A stretch of DNA of 64,000 nucleotides from Chryseobacterium gleum (GCA_945862165.1 CAMAXI010000006.1:1-64000); one strand, 5' to 3'; shown: positions 26,846 through 35,570, counted from the stretch's first letter. Numbers and translations: made by a program. The notes: generated by a model not told the origin, from the sequence alone.

Positions 26846-27711
26846 AAATCATCGGATATGTTCATTAATATTGTTCTTTTAAATTTTAGCGTGGGTAGCG
26901 TATCTACCTGTTTCGATAAATCTAAAATACCTTTTTGCGTGCAGGATATTGCCACTTTATCAAACCAAAGTTTTGCTGCTTTTTTTGAAGGATGTCGACC
27001 ATCCGCAGCACGTTCTAAATCTAATTGATGAGAAGGATAGAAATTTTCTCCAACTTCATCCTGCATTTTAGCTATAATCCCTTTATCTTTCGTCCAAGCC
27101 GCAGGACCAATCCAAAAGAAACGAACATTATAAGCTTCTAAAGTTTGAATGATTTTCTTAATATACATAGTTCGTTGGTCTAAATCATTCACAAACAGCT
27201 CATTTAATCCAATTGCAAATAAAACCACGGAAGGTTTATATACTTTTAAAAAGTATTCGAGCGTATCTTTACTTCCCCATTGCTTTGTCGAGGAACCGTA
27301 ATAAATTATGGAGGAAAGAAGTACATGCCCATTTTTAGCACAATAAGCACTCACTGGACTTCTTAACCCTTCTAATTGAGAATCTCCTAAAAGTAAAACT
27401 CGTTCAACTCCATCCGGTGTATCTACTGGAGTTGATCCTGGTGTTAGATATAGATTTTTTTGATTTTCAACTTTAAAAATTGAATCCAATAAATTTTGTT
27501 TTCTTAATGAATCAGAAATTATTTTTTTAGACGCTTCAATTTGTTTGTTTACTTTTTTAATTTTAGTAACCTTATTTAAGTTAGCTAAATTGACTTTTTT
27601 CAACTCTATAGTTAGTGGTGACTTTAATGCACCTAAACTAAAAAAAAGTGCAAATACAAGAAGTAGACCAATTCCGACTTTTCTTATACGAGACGATATA
27701 TCAGATGACAT
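26842..27711 (-). CDS. Membrane-anchored SGNH hydrolase-type protein, MBOAT partner
   Basis: A 289-residue protein with an N-terminal membrane anchor (residues 11-29, GIGLLLVFALFFSLG), a charged linker, and a periplasmic SGNH domain: VLLLGDSQLEG (Ser), FAIGLNELF (Asn), and ADGRHPSKKAA (Asp and His). It is first in a three-gene unit and is coupled to the MBOAT gene. The pairing resembles DUF459/AlgJ-type proteins that accept acetyl groups from the MBOAT. The glycan substrate is not known. Confidence 0.82.
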   Translation of the reverse strand: MSSDISSRIRKVGIGLLLVFALFFSLGALKSPLTIELKKVNLANLNKVTKIKKVNKQIEASKKIISDSLRKQNLLDSIFKVENQKNLYLTPGSTPVDTPDGVERVLLLGDSQLEGLRSPVSAYCAKNGHVLLSSIIYYGSSTKQWGSKDTLEYFLKVYKPSVVLFAIGLNELFVNDLDQRTMYIKKIIQTLEAYNVRFFWIGPAAWTKDKGIIAKMQDEVGENFYPSHQLDLERAADGRHPSKKAAKLWFDKVAISCTQKGILDLSKQVDTLPTLKFKRTILMNISDDL

Positions 27712-27762
27712 AATAAATGTGTGTATTTGCTTTTGATAAATAAGAAAACAATATTAATCAAA

Positions 27763-28395
27763 TTAAATATATGATTTTGAGTGCTTGGCTACTATTTCGA
27801 ATAAACCATCCGTATACAACGCATGTGATAAATTTAATTCCCAATTATCATTATTCTTTAGTGAAAACAGAACCATTGCACCATATTTATTATATTCATA
27901 TCTAATATTATTAATGGAAATGTAACCCACAGAGCGTGTCGTATCTATTTTACAATCAATAAAGCAAATTTCATCCACTACATCTTTCACTTGATCTTGA
28001 TCGATCCAATTGTCCTCTTTTGAATTATTAGATTTCGGTCTCCCAATAATAAATAAAATTTCGTCATACTTATTACCAATTAATTCTGGATAAATGGTAA
28101 AGCTTTGATCACAGCCTGGATAAACACAATACATTGTACCATAATCTCCTATCAAACTATTTTCTTCCGTAGAATAATTATTGTAAAATAAAATACTTTT
28201 GTCATCGGGTAAAACACCATTTTTCAAACAAACGACATATATCTCTAATCCCTCTATAGAATCATTTATCGAACAATCATCTAGTTTAGGTTCAAAACTT
28301 AGACTATTTGTCCAATTGACATCTATTGAGCGTAACTTATGAAACTGAAATTCAGTTCCAATTATTTCTTCTTTCTTATCTTCTATATTCATCAT
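27763..28395 (-). CDS. Possible TerD-fold stress protein
   Basis: A 210-residue cytoplasmic protein without signal peptide. Two stretches read like the TerD/TerZ fold: a first half with GLEIYVVCLKNG then DDKSILFYNN, and a second half with VDEICFIDCKID, followed by YGAMVLFSLKNNDNWELN and a GLFEIVAKH end. In TerD these places hold the Ca-binding and the EWKF...GL blocks. Similarity is by eye and weak, and no other ter genes are nearby. It could be an unrelated hypothetical protein. It stands alone between two minus-strand units. Confidence 0.5.
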   Translation of the reverse strand: MMNIEDKKEEIIGTEFQFHKLRSIDVNWTNSLSFEPKLDDCSINDSIEGLEIYVVCLKNGVLPDDKSILFYNNYSTEENSLIGDYGTMYCVYPGCDQSFTIYPELIGNKYDEILFIIGRPKSNNSKEDNWIDQDQVKDVVDEICFIDCKIDTTRSVGYISINNIRYEYNKYGAMVLFSLKNNDNWELNLSHALYTDGLFEIVAKHSKSYI

Positions 28396-28453
28396 AAGAT
28401 GGATTGAAATTTAATGAAGTCTCGTTTTTTTGTTTTCGAAAATATATTTCCAA

Positions 28454-29776
28454 TTAAAATTTCCTGAATTTTTGCTTATAAACTTGCCCTCCTTGCTTCA
28501 CAACTAGAAAGTATAATCCATCGGTCAGTTTCGAAATATCTATTGCACTAACATTATGTGCATTTAGAAGCGGTTGTCCGGCAGTATTACATATTTCTAT
28601 TTCATTATATTCATCGCTTGGTAATGTTAAGATAAGTTCTGAACCCTTTGTGTATCCAAATACATTATCCTTTTCTAAATTCAATTCATTGACTTCTACC
28701 TGTTGACACATAGCAGCTTGAAGTTTTTCCCAAATTTTATTACATAATTGCGTGGGTACTTCCCCACTATTTACTTGGTTACCCATTCTTATTACTACTA
28801 AGCCTAAACTTTTTGAGACACTGATAATTTGTCCGTTTTTACCTATTCCAGCAAACATATCACTTGGAGCGGCTGGCGCATAAGGTCCTTTAATTACTGT
28901 TTGTAAAGTTGGTACCATATAGGAACTTTTGCCATTAAGCCACCATAGATATCCATACGAAAGATTATATTGCTGCGAAGTACTTGTCATTTGTCGCAGG
29001 TAGGCAGTGTCGCGAAGTAGTGTGTCTACATTCCAGACACCATTGTTTTGCATCAATAACCCAAAACGCGCCATGCTTCTAGCCTTACTATAAAAAACAT
29101 TATCATACCCACTAAATGCCCAAGCACCTGTGATTCCTGTTTTTTGTTTGAGTTTTAAATTTGTATAGGTATTAATGGCTTGCTTAGTTGCCGTCGTAAT
29201 TACTTTTTCTAATAAAGTATATGGCGCATTATGGTATGCCCAACGCGTGCCTGGCTGCGCTAAATAGGTTAAACATGTATCTAATGTACAATGGTTATCC
29301 TTTACACCATCATTTAAACCTGTAGTCATTGTCAATTGATGTCGAATGGTAATTTTGTTCTCTTGTTCTGAAGTACAAGCTGTCCATCCAGTACCTAAAT
29401 AACTAGAAGTAGGCGCATCTATGGATAGAAATTTTTCTTCCTGTGCTTTTCCTACAAGAAATGAAGTAATGGTTTTACCTGCGGATGCCCAATACCAAAC
29501 GCTATCTTTCGAAAATGTCCCAAAGTATTTTTCCAAAACGATTTTACCATTTTTTAGTACGATAAATCCTTTCGTGTCTTGTTGGTTCAAATAATCGTAC
29601 AAAGCATCGATTTCCTTACTGCACCAACCCAGACTTTCTGGAGATAATGTATCCCAATTAGCAGTATTACTTAGCGGTGGAAAATATAACTTTTGCGCAT
29701 TTACAAACTGTAATACCCCAACAAATAAAAGTAGTATAAGTATACGTCGCTTGATTAATTGAAAAGAATTATGCAT
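28454..29776 (-). CDS. Secreted class C beta-lactamase-like serine hydrolase with T9SS sorting domain
   Basis: A 440-residue exported protein with a signal peptide ending FVNAQ (1-28). The serine hydrolase domain has the catalytic S98-x-x-K101 (ASAGK) and the Tyr motif AYHN. The last 75 residues (EIEICNTAGQPLL... to GLYFLVVKQGGQVYKQKF) form a type IX secretion C-terminal sorting domain, so the enzyme should be placed on the cell surface or released. The true substrate may be an ester, amide or D-amino-acid peptide. The gene is 20 bases downstream of an amidase gene, which hints at peptidoglycan-related work. Confidence 0.88.
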   Translation of the reverse strand: MHNSFQLIKRRILILLLFVGVLQFVNAQKLYFPPLSNTANWDTLSPESLGWCSKEIDALYDYLNQQDTKGFIVLKNGKIVLEKYFGTFSKDSVWYWASAGKTITSFLVGKAQEEKFLSIDAPTSSYLGTGWTACTSEQENKITIRHQLTMTTGLNDGVKDNHCTLDTCLTYLAQPGTRWAYHNAPYTLLEKVITTATKQAINTYTNLKLKQKTGITGAWAFSGYDNVFYSKARSMARFGLLMQNNGVWNVDTLLRDTAYLRQMTSTSQQYNLSYGYLWWLNGKSSYMVPTLQTVIKGPYAPAAPSDMFAGIGKNGQIISVSKSLGLVVIRMGNQVNSGEVPTQLCNKIWEKLQAAMCQQVEVNELNLEKDNVFGYTKGSELILTLPSDEYNEIEICNTAGQPLLNAHNVSAIDISKLTDGLYFLVVKQGGQVYKQKFRKF

Positions 29777-29796
29777 TTTTTTCTTCTTTAGGTAAC

Positions 29797-30456
29797 TTAA
29801 ATTTCTTCGTGTAACTTTGTTAACATAGCAATCAACTCCGGTTGGGGATGCATATCACTTTTATCCGCGCGATAGGATACATGGGTAAAAACACCATTCT
29901 TTCCTGTGAGTGCTTCGTTATCTAAATCCCACATTGTTGGGTGGTATTCTTTGGAAATTTTATAGGTATCACATAGGTATACCAATAGTTGACGCAAGGA
30001 CTCTATTTGTGCAGCGGTATATGTATGAAAATAACGATAACCACGCCACGTTTTTCCATAATCTATAAGATGCTCTTTCGCGATTTCCTTGTTATATGCA
30101 GTATAGAATTTACCCTCTTTTTCGGTAATCCCTCCCCAATTACATACTTCAATACCAATAGATTGTTGATTTAGAATGGTATTATTCGCTTTCTTTAGCC
30201 CCAAATGATGTGCCCAATATTTACTACTAAAAGCTTGTGCAATGGTACCATCTCCTCCAATCACAAAAGCTGTAGCAACGCGTTCTGCATTTGTTGTCCA
30301 AGCATTAATTACATTAGTAGGATTAGCGCCACTTACTGTATGGTGAATTACCACTTGATTTTTGGCATATACTTCTTTATAAAATTGATTATCTGGAAAC
30401 TTAACCTGAATAATCTTAGAGGTATCTAATTTCTGACTCATATACTTTTTGTTCAC
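29797..30456 (-). CDS. N-acetylmuramoyl-L-alanine amidase (amidase_2 type)
   Basis: A 219-residue zinc amidase that cleaves the bond between MurNAc and L-Ala. Family motifs are VVIHHTVSG (first zinc His), HHLGLKKAN, SIGIEVCNWGG and a C-terminal Zn-ligand region (EYHPTMWDLD). There is no signal peptide, so it may act in the cytoplasm on recycled muropeptides or be released otherwise. It probably forms a two-gene unit with the serine hydrolase downstream. The start could also be the internal Met at codon 6. Confidence 0.85.
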   Translation of the reverse strand: MNKKYMSQKLDTSKIIQVKFPDNQFYKEVYAKNQVVIHHTVSGANPTNVINAWTTNAERVATAFVIGGDGTIAQAFSSKYWAHHLGLKKANNTILNQQSIGIEVCNWGGITEKEGKFYTAYNKEIAKEHLIDYGKTWRGYRYFHTYTAAQIESLRQLLVYLCDTYKISKEYHPTMWDLDNEALTGKNGVFTHVSYRADKSDMHPQPELIAMLTKLHEEI

Positions 30457-30487
30457 AAAAAAGGGCTAACCTACCGATTAACCCTTT
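30455..30487 (-). terminator. Intrinsic terminator downstream of pdhB
   Basis: On the minus strand AAAGGGTTAA (30487-30478) pairs with TTAGCCCTTT (30469-30460) apart from one position, followed by a run of T. It lies about 95 bases after the pdhB stop and just before the amidase start, so it insulates the two genes. Confidence 0.75.
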
Positions 30488-30515
30488 AAATTTTATTATC
30501 ATTACGTCACTCGTA

Positions 30516-30577
30516 ACTTAGTTTACACTGAGCTTGTCGTAGTGTCACTTAGTTTACACTGAGCTTGTCGAAGTGTC
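30516..30577. repeat. Two tandem 31-bp copies of a dispersed repeat
   Basis: Copy A (30516-30546) and copy B (30547-30577) abut each other and differ at one base. Each begins ACTTAGTTTACACTGAG and ends AGTGTC. The exact reverse complement of copy B occurs at 32501-32531. Repeats of the CTTCGACAAGCTCAGTGT kind are known as dispersed intergenic elements in many Bacteroidota. They sit between the pdhB stop and its terminator. Confidence 0.85.
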
Positions 30578-30583
30578 GCTCTT

Positions 30584-31564
30584 TTAGTTTCTATATAACG
30601 TTGCTTTTACTGCGTTAATCAATCTAGGAACATTTGGCAATGCCTCTTCAATCAATGTTGGTGAGAATGCAAATGGTGTATCTGTTTGTGTTACACGCAT
30701 TACTGGAGCATCTAAATAATCAAATGCATAACGTTGTAAGTGATATGCAATTTCAGAAGAAATAGAAGCTAAAGGCCAAGATTCTTCTAATACTACACAA
30801 CGATTGGTTCTTTTAACAGACTCCACGATGCAGTGGTAATCGATTGGACGAACGGTACGTAAATCGATGATTTCACAAGAAATACCTTCTTTCGCTAAAA
30901 TTTCTGCAGCTTCGTGCGCCACTTTCATAATTTTACCAAAAGATACGATAGTAACGTCTGTTCCTTTACGTTTGATGTCCGCAACACCAATTGGTATAAT
31001 ATATTCTCCTTCTGGAATTTCACCTTTATCTCCATACATTTTCTCAGACTCTAAGAAAACTACTGGGTCATTATCGCGAATTGCAGCTTTTAATAATCCT
31101 TTAGCATCGTAAGGCGTAGAAGGTGTAATCACTTTCAATCCTGGTACATGTGCATAGAATGCTTCAAAACTTTGTGAGTGTGTAGCTCCTAATTGTCCAG
31201 CAGGACCATTACCACCTCTAAAAACAATTGGACAGTGGTATTGACCACCTGACATTTGTAACATTTTCGCAGCACTGTTTATTATTTGATCTGCCGCTAA
31301 AATCGCGAAGTTCCAAGTCATAAACTCCACAATTGGTCGTAATCCCATCATGGAAGCACCAACAGCAATTCCTGTAAAACCTAATTCAGCAATTGGCGTA
31401 TCTATGACACGTTTTTCACCAAATTCAGCCAACATCCCTTGAGATACTTTATACGCTCCATTATATTCTGCTACTTCTTCTCCAAGTAAAAATACATTCT
31501 CATCGTTACGCATTTCCTCGTTCATCGCCTCACGAAGTGCCTCTCTAAATTGTACCGTTTTCAT
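30584..31564 (-). CDS. pdhB: Pyruvate dehydrogenase E1 component, beta subunit
   Basis: A 326-residue subunit of the thiamine-diphosphate E1 enzyme that decarboxylates pyruvate to feed acetyl-CoA formation. It shows the E1-beta hallmarks: LLGEEVAEYNGAYKVSQGM, RVIDTPIAELGFTGIAVGA, FRGGNGPAGQLGATHSQSFE and the C-terminal RVVLEES-like segment. Length is as expected. The alpha subunit is not adjacent; separate E1 genes are common in Flavobacteriales. It is divergent from rlmH across about 95 bases. Confidence 0.95.
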   Translation of the reverse strand: MKTVQFREALREAMNEEMRNDENVFLLGEEVAEYNGAYKVSQGMLAEFGEKRVIDTPIAELGFTGIAVGASMMGLRPIVEFMTWNFAILAADQIINSAAKMLQMSGGQYHCPIVFRGGNGPAGQLGATHSQSFEAFYAHVPGLKVITPSTPYDAKGLLKAAIRDNDPVVFLESEKMYGDKGEIPEGEYIIPIGVADIKRKGTDVTIVSFGKIMKVAHEAAEILAKEGISCEIIDLRTVRPIDYHCIVESVKRTNRCVVLEESWPLASISSEIAYHLQRYAFDYLDAPVMRVTQTDTPFAFSPTLIEEALPNVPRLINAVKATLYRN

Positions 31565-31623
31565 ACTTTACAGTTCTTTGTGTTTGTGGGCGTAAAATTA
31601 AGAATATTTCTTCGGTTATGTAG

Positions 31624-31654
31624 TTGAATGAAGGAAAAGTTTGTGTTATTTTTG
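31624..31654 (+). promoter_or_regulatory. Bacteroidota-type promoter of rlmH
   Basis: TTG at 31624-31626, a 20-base spacer, and TATTTTTG at 31647-31654 match the Bacteroidota -33/-7 pattern (TTG and TAnnTTTG). The rlmH ATG is only 5 bases further on, so the transcript would be almost leaderless. This is a motif match only. Confidence 0.4.
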
Positions 31655-31659
31655 ACCTT

Positions 31660-32133
31660 ATGAAAATCAAGTTGATTTGTATCGGAAAAACTGGAAAAGA
31701 CTTCCTTATGGCAGGGGAAAAAGAATACCTCGACCGACTCAAACATTACGTGCAAATAGAACGCATCGAAATCCCAGATATAAAAAACGCCAAAAAATTA
31801 ACATTTCAGCAAGTAAAAGATGCTGAGGGAAAAGAAATTTTGGCAAAAGCTGGTATAACAGACCGCATCTTTTTATTAGACGAACGCGGAAAAACCTATT
31901 CTTCCGTTTCTTTTTCGCAGTTTATACAAACGCAATTCAACCAAGGGGGAAAATCCATCGTATTTGTCATCGGTGGTGCCTACGGATTTTCGGAAGAAGT
32001 GTATGCAAGAGCAAGTGGGAAAATATCGCTTTCCACGATGACCTTCTCTCACCAAATGATACGTATGATATTTTTTGAACAAGTTTATCGTGCGATGACC
32101 ATTCTTAATAACGAACCTTATCACCATGAATAA
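31660..32133 (+). CDS. rlmH: 23S rRNA pseudouridine-1915 N3-methyltransferase
   Basis: A 157-residue SPOUT methyltransferase that modifies pseudouridine 1915 in helix 69 of 23S rRNA. The start at 31660 gives the family N-terminus MKIKLICIGKT; a longer frame from 31624 adds residues unlike the family. FVIGGAYGF and the C-terminal SHQMIRMIFFEQVYRAMTIL form the SAM-binding trefoil knot and substrate site. It overlaps the following cupin gene by 8 bases. Confidence 0.96.
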   Translation: MKIKLICIGKTGKDFLMAGEKEYLDRLKHYVQIERIEIPDIKNAKKLTFQQVKDAEGKEILAKAGITDRIFLLDERGKTYSSVSFSQFIQTQFNQGGKSIVFVIGGAYGFSEEVYARASGKISLSTMTFSHQMIRMIFFEQVYRAMTILNNEPYHHE

Positions 32134-32524
32134 CGAACAAGTTGTAGTAACACCATTCACTTATCTTGGACAAGATGAGCGCGGAACAACCGCTGAAATT
32201 TCACTCGAACGAACTGGTAAAGCACTTTCTATTTTCCGGAAAAAAGATACTGTCTTTGGTAACCATTACCATACCGGTTCGCAAGCAACTAAAAACCCTG
32301 AAATTTTCTGGTTATTACATGGTGAATTGAAATTGGAATACCGCCACATCGAAAGCAAAGAATGGATTGTTGTAGATGTCAAAGCTCCTGTCAAAATGGA
32401 TATATACCCGAATGTAATTCATCGTGTTACTGCTCTTACGGATGCGTATATGTTGGAATTGAATAGTTTGCAAGAGCATATTGACGACACGAGGAGGGGT
32501 GACACTTCGACAAGCTCAGTGTAA
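32126..32524 (+). CDS. Cupin-fold protein, function unknown
   Basis: A 132-residue small beta-barrel protein. The central part has a cupin-like metal site (GNHYHTGSQ, later a conserved E in PEIFWLLHGE and H in NVIHRV). It resembles sugar-nucleotide isomerase-type cupins only in fold. The start overlaps rlmH by 8 bases, so it is co-translated with it. The last codons (G D T S T S S V and the stop) are encoded by a copy of the 31-bp dispersed repeat, so the original C-terminus may have been replaced. Confidence 0.7.
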   Translation: MNNEQVVVTPFTYLGQDERGTTAEISLERTGKALSIFRKKDTVFGNHYHTGSQATKNPEIFWLLHGELKLEYRHIESKEWIVVDVKAPVKMDIYPNVIHRVTALTDAYMLELNSLQEHIDDTRRGDTSTSSV

Positions 32525-32531
32525 ACTAAGT
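32501..32531. repeat. Third copy of the 31-bp dispersed repeat, forming a gene's 3' end
   Basis: This is the exact reverse complement of copy B at 30547-30577 (GACACTTCGACAAGCTCAG onward). It supplies the last codons and the TAA stop of the cupin gene. The bases that follow (GACGAAGTGACGAGTGA) recur in degenerate form near 35,105-35,130 and 24,018-24,045. Confidence 0.85.
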
Positions 32532-32574
32532 GACGAAGTGACGAGTGAAGTACAGATAGAAAATATTTGTTTAA

Positions 32575-32961
32575 ATGACTTTGAAAAATGAATTACAAAA
32601 TATCATTTCAGGAAATGAGCAAGTTAGGTTCGGAAAAAATATCCAAGCAGCCCATACTTACCTTAGAACAAAAAAGAAAACAATTTCAGGAATTAAAAAA
32701 ACTAAGTTCTTCAAAAAGCAAGAAACAGAGTTTTTAATCGAATACATTAATAATCAAATTCCAAAAGTTTTACTTACAAATGTTTCCATTATTTATTTTA
32801 ATTGGATGGAAAGATTAGAGAAACTAGAAACGCCAATCAATTTTTCTTTATCATTTTCATACATAATTTCAATGCTATCCTGCGCGCAAGTCAACGGAAA
32901 ATCATTGGAAATTTGGGTGGTTCCTACAAAGATTTTATCCTCCCCTTCCATCGTGAAATAA
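32575..32961 (+). pseudogene. Truncated gene: N-terminal remnant running into antisense of its neighbour
   Basis: The first 60 or so codons (NELQNIISGNEQV, IQAAHTYLR, then KKQETEFLIEYINNQ) look like a real protein start, and I associate this pattern with a Bacteroidota family of about 150 residues that normally continues beyond the LIEYI motif. After about 32765 the frame continues inside the reverse strand of the neighbouring membrane-protein gene, and the peptide loses protein-like character. I read it as a gene that lost its 3' part. The family memory is moderate, so this could also be a short novel gene. Confidence 0.45.
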
Positions 32962-34448
32962 TAATAACTATTTCCATTTTTCACGTCGGAATTCATACGT
33001 GCTACCACCCCTTTTTTGGAGATTTTTTTAGATAAACTTTGGGTATTTAATCGATTTCCGTTGGTATTAAATGCATTTCTATACGCCATCAAGGTTTCCA
33101 TCAACGTATTACCTACCCCTACTATCGTGTAATCTTCAATCGCAACCATCGCATACATTTTTACTAAACCAGCATTATCTTTCAACGTCATCACATACGT
33201 AGGTATGTTGTTGATATTATAGGGTGTTGGAATCGTAGCAGTATACCCTTTTTCTTGAACTTTACCCATGGCCGAATTTTGCGCTGCACTTTCGGTAGCA
33301 CCACTTTGTTTATACCAAATCGCTTTTTTCGTTCGGGTATCCACTAAAACAAATCCTACCGTAGATTCATCTGCTCCAACTGAGGTTAATCCAGTATACC
33401 AGTACGACTTATTATCTTCTCCATATACAAGGGTTAAACCTTCGGTAATTTTTAATTTATTTTCATTCGAGAAATTCCAATAACCATGTACAAATTCTCC
33501 CCAATCATTTAATTGTTCTTCTATGAATTTTTCTGGTTGAATGCGGTCAATCCATTCCGGCACGTTATGCATTGCATATTCTACGATTTTACCATCTGCA
33601 GCGTTAACCACCAAAACACTCACAGCATCAGAACCATAAAAACCAACTTTTTTCTTGAATTTTGTAACCACCCAATATGGCATTCCTTTATCATCAATTT
33701 CAAACGTAAAATCGGTCAACCCCTCCGTAAAGTGACCATGCATATAGATGTGTCTGTATAAATTATCTCCGAAAAATGCAGCGGATTGATACTTGATTCG
33801 GATGGACTTCCCTCCTACTTGTTGCACCAATTTTACATCTCGCTCGTTCGTTGCGTTCACCATTACATAACCAGGAGTACCTGCACTATTTTTATTCCAT
33901 TTGAAAAATCCAGAATGCAACAATGGAGCAACCCAATACAATTGATCATTCACTTTTTGAATGGTAAATTCTCCTAAGGTCACTTGAGATCCTAACCCAG
34001 ACTGTGCTCCTAGTACTTTATCCCCAAGATTATATGCCAATTCTTGATCAACAACACGAATTTTATTCAATGAAATTGGTGTCATATGGTTTTTAAAATC
34101 ACTTCCTATTTCCACATTCCCAATCAAATTGCGGTAAGCTTGGTTTCGAAACAAAGACCAGGAAGTGATTGCAGGAATTATAGTAGCATAAATCAAACAT
34201 AGTACAATACCAATTATCAAGAATTTATTTGGCTTAAAATGTATGTTATTCCAAGTTGGTTCTCCCTTTTTAGAAATCTGTACCAATGGCGTTGAAGATG
34301 TCAGTATTGGTTTCAATAGAAACACAACTAACACTAAAATTAGATAAAAGGGTAATCCCCAAAATCCGTAATTAAAAACGGGCATTGTCCAATAGAGGGA
34401 AACTATTAATAGTACGATACTAATGATTACAAAACGATTTTTATGCAT
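32793..34448 (-). CDS. Membrane protein with large extracytoplasmic domain, function unknown
   Basis: A 551-residue protein. Residues 5-48 hold two closely spaced transmembrane segments, a third is at about 74-96, and the remaining 450 residues form a beta-rich soluble domain with Tyr/Trp-rich strands (WVAPLLHSGFFKW, PYWVVTKFKKK, YWYTGLTSVGADES). There is no catalytic motif I recognise. It has no same-strand partner; the next plus-strand gene is an SSB. The 3' end faces the truncated gene. The frame is long and codon use looks normal, so the gene is real. Confidence 0.8.
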   Translation of the reverse strand: MHKNRFVIISIVLLIVSLYWTMPVFNYGFWGLPFYLILVLVVFLLKPILTSSTPLVQISKKGEPTWNNIHFKPNKFLIIGIVLCLIYATIIPAITSWSLFRNQAYRNLIGNVEIGSDFKNHMTPISLNKIRVVDQELAYNLGDKVLGAQSGLGSQVTLGEFTIQKVNDQLYWVAPLLHSGFFKWNKNSAGTPGYVMVNATNERDVKLVQQVGGKSIRIKYQSAAFFGDNLYRHIYMHGHFTEGLTDFTFEIDDKGMPYWVVTKFKKKVGFYGSDAVSVLVVNAADGKIVEYAMHNVPEWIDRIQPEKFIEEQLNDWGEFVHGYWNFSNENKLKITEGLTLVYGEDNKSYWYTGLTSVGADESTVGFVLVDTRTKKAIWYKQSGATESAAQNSAMGKVQEKGYTATIPTPYNINNIPTYVMTLKDNAGLVKMYAMVAIEDYTIVGVGNTLMETLMAYRNAFNTNGNRLNTQSLSKKISKKGVVARMNSDVKNGNSYYYFTMEGEDKIFVGTTQISNDFPLTCAQDSIEIMYENDKEKLIGVSSFSNLSIQLK

Positions 34449-34736
34449 GGTATATTTTTATTTAAGTAGTATAAAATTAAGCTTTTTAAAGTAATACGAT
34501 TCGATTAAAATGGATCATTTCAATAAAAATACAGCTAAAAAAAAAGAAATAATTGAAAAATATAAAAAACTGTAATTCAATAATATATTCGAATTTAAAT
34601 AGATATAAACGAATAACAAACGAAAGCAAATAATTAATTAACGAATAAAATTTTAAGCTACCCACAACTTTGCAGAGTCGAAACAAACAAATAGACACAA
34701 AACAATTTTAGTATTCATTTTTAAAAACAAAAACAC

Positions 34737-35081
34737 ATGAGTAATTTAAGAAACAAAGTAAGTTTAATCGGACGAGTAGGAATTAAACCAGAAAAAAAAG
34801 AAGTAGGTAACGGATACGTGGTAACACGATTTTCAATTGCAATCAATGAATCGTACAAGGACAAATCTGGCGAATGGAAAAACATCACGAATTGGCACTA
34901 TGTACAAGCATGGGGAAGTTTAGCAGAACGTATTTGCAGATCTATCGACAAAGGTATGGAAGTAGCAATTGAAGGAAAGTTGGTAAATAAATCCTTCGAA
35001 ACGAAAAGCGGTGAAAAAAGAAATACGATTGAAATTGAGTTAAACGACCTAGTGAAAGTAGGAGAAAAGAAAGCAAGCTAA
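34737..35081 (+). CDS. Short single-stranded DNA-binding protein, paralogue 1
   Basis: A 114-residue OB-fold protein with the SSB pattern: NKVSLIGRVG at the start, VVTRFSIAINE, WHYVQAWGSLAERI, then KGMEVAIEGKLV and IEIELNDLV. It lacks the Gly/Pro-rich linker and the acidic DDDIPF-type tip of replicative SSBs, ending in GEKKAS. So it is probably an accessory SSB, for example in recombination or uptake, and not the essential one. It is first of three tandem paralogues. Confidence 0.88.
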   Translation: MSNLRNKVSLIGRVGIKPEKKEVGNGYVVTRFSIAINESYKDKSGEWKNITNWHYVQAWGSLAERICRSIDKGMEVAIEGKLVNKSFETKSGEKRNTIEIELNDLVKVGEKKAS

Positions 35082-35188
35082 TTGAGTTAACCTTCCTCAG
35101 ACTCAGGGTAAACTGAATGACGAGTGACGTACGAAGGAAAGTTGCTCGTCATTCATAACTCATAATTTATAACTAATAATTCAGAAAC

Positions 35189-35503
35189 ATGAATCACGTA
35201 AATTTAATAGGGAAAATAAGTTCGGAACCGAAGGTTATGGAACTTACAAATGGCAAGAAAATCGCGCAATTTTCATTAGCTACACAAGAAACATTTTTAG
35301 ACGCCGAAGGAAATACAAAAACACGAAAACAATGGCATCGGATCAGTGCTTGGGGCAGATGGATCAAAGTTTTAGAAGAGTTTGGCGAGAAAGGATTAGG
35401 ATTAGCAATCGAAGGAAGATTGAATTCCAGATTTTACAAAGCAGCAACAGGAGAACGTAAACTGGTCATGGAAGTAGAAGTAAACGATTTAGTGATTTTA
35501 TAG
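35189..35503 (+). CDS. Short single-stranded DNA-binding protein, paralogue 2
   Basis: A 104-residue OB-fold SSB: MNHVNLIGKISSEP, KIAQFSLATQE, WHRISAWGRWIKVLEEFG, then GLAIEGRLNSRFY and VEVNDLVIL. As in its neighbours the fold ends without a linker or acidic tip. It is clearly related to the genes on both sides but well diverged. The spacer before it contains degenerate pieces of the dispersed repeat. Confidence 0.87.
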   Translation: MNHVNLIGKISSEPKVMELTNGKKIAQFSLATQETFLDAEGNTKTRKQWHRISAWGRWIKVLEEFGEKGLGLAIEGRLNSRFYKAATGERKLVMEVEVNDLVIL

Positions 35504-35550
35504 GTTGTTGGGAGATTACGACACGAAGGAAGGGGTATGAGGGGTGTTAG

Positions 35551-35570
35551 GGGTTAGTCGCGGCTAACCC
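35551..35570. repeat. REP-like palindrome, copy 1
   Basis: GGGTTAGTCG pairs with CGGCTAACCC, with nine Watson-Crick pairs and one G-T pair, followed by GAA. It shares the core TAGTCGCG/GAGTCGCG and the ACCCGAA border with copy 2. It lies between the second and third SSB genes and near a RAYT gene. Confidence 0.65.

Noticed and set aside
34486-34698. Open frame of 70 codons rich in Phe and Ile on the minus strand
   Set aside because: It is a by-product of the AT-rich intergenic region upstream of the first SSB gene; no protein-like pattern.
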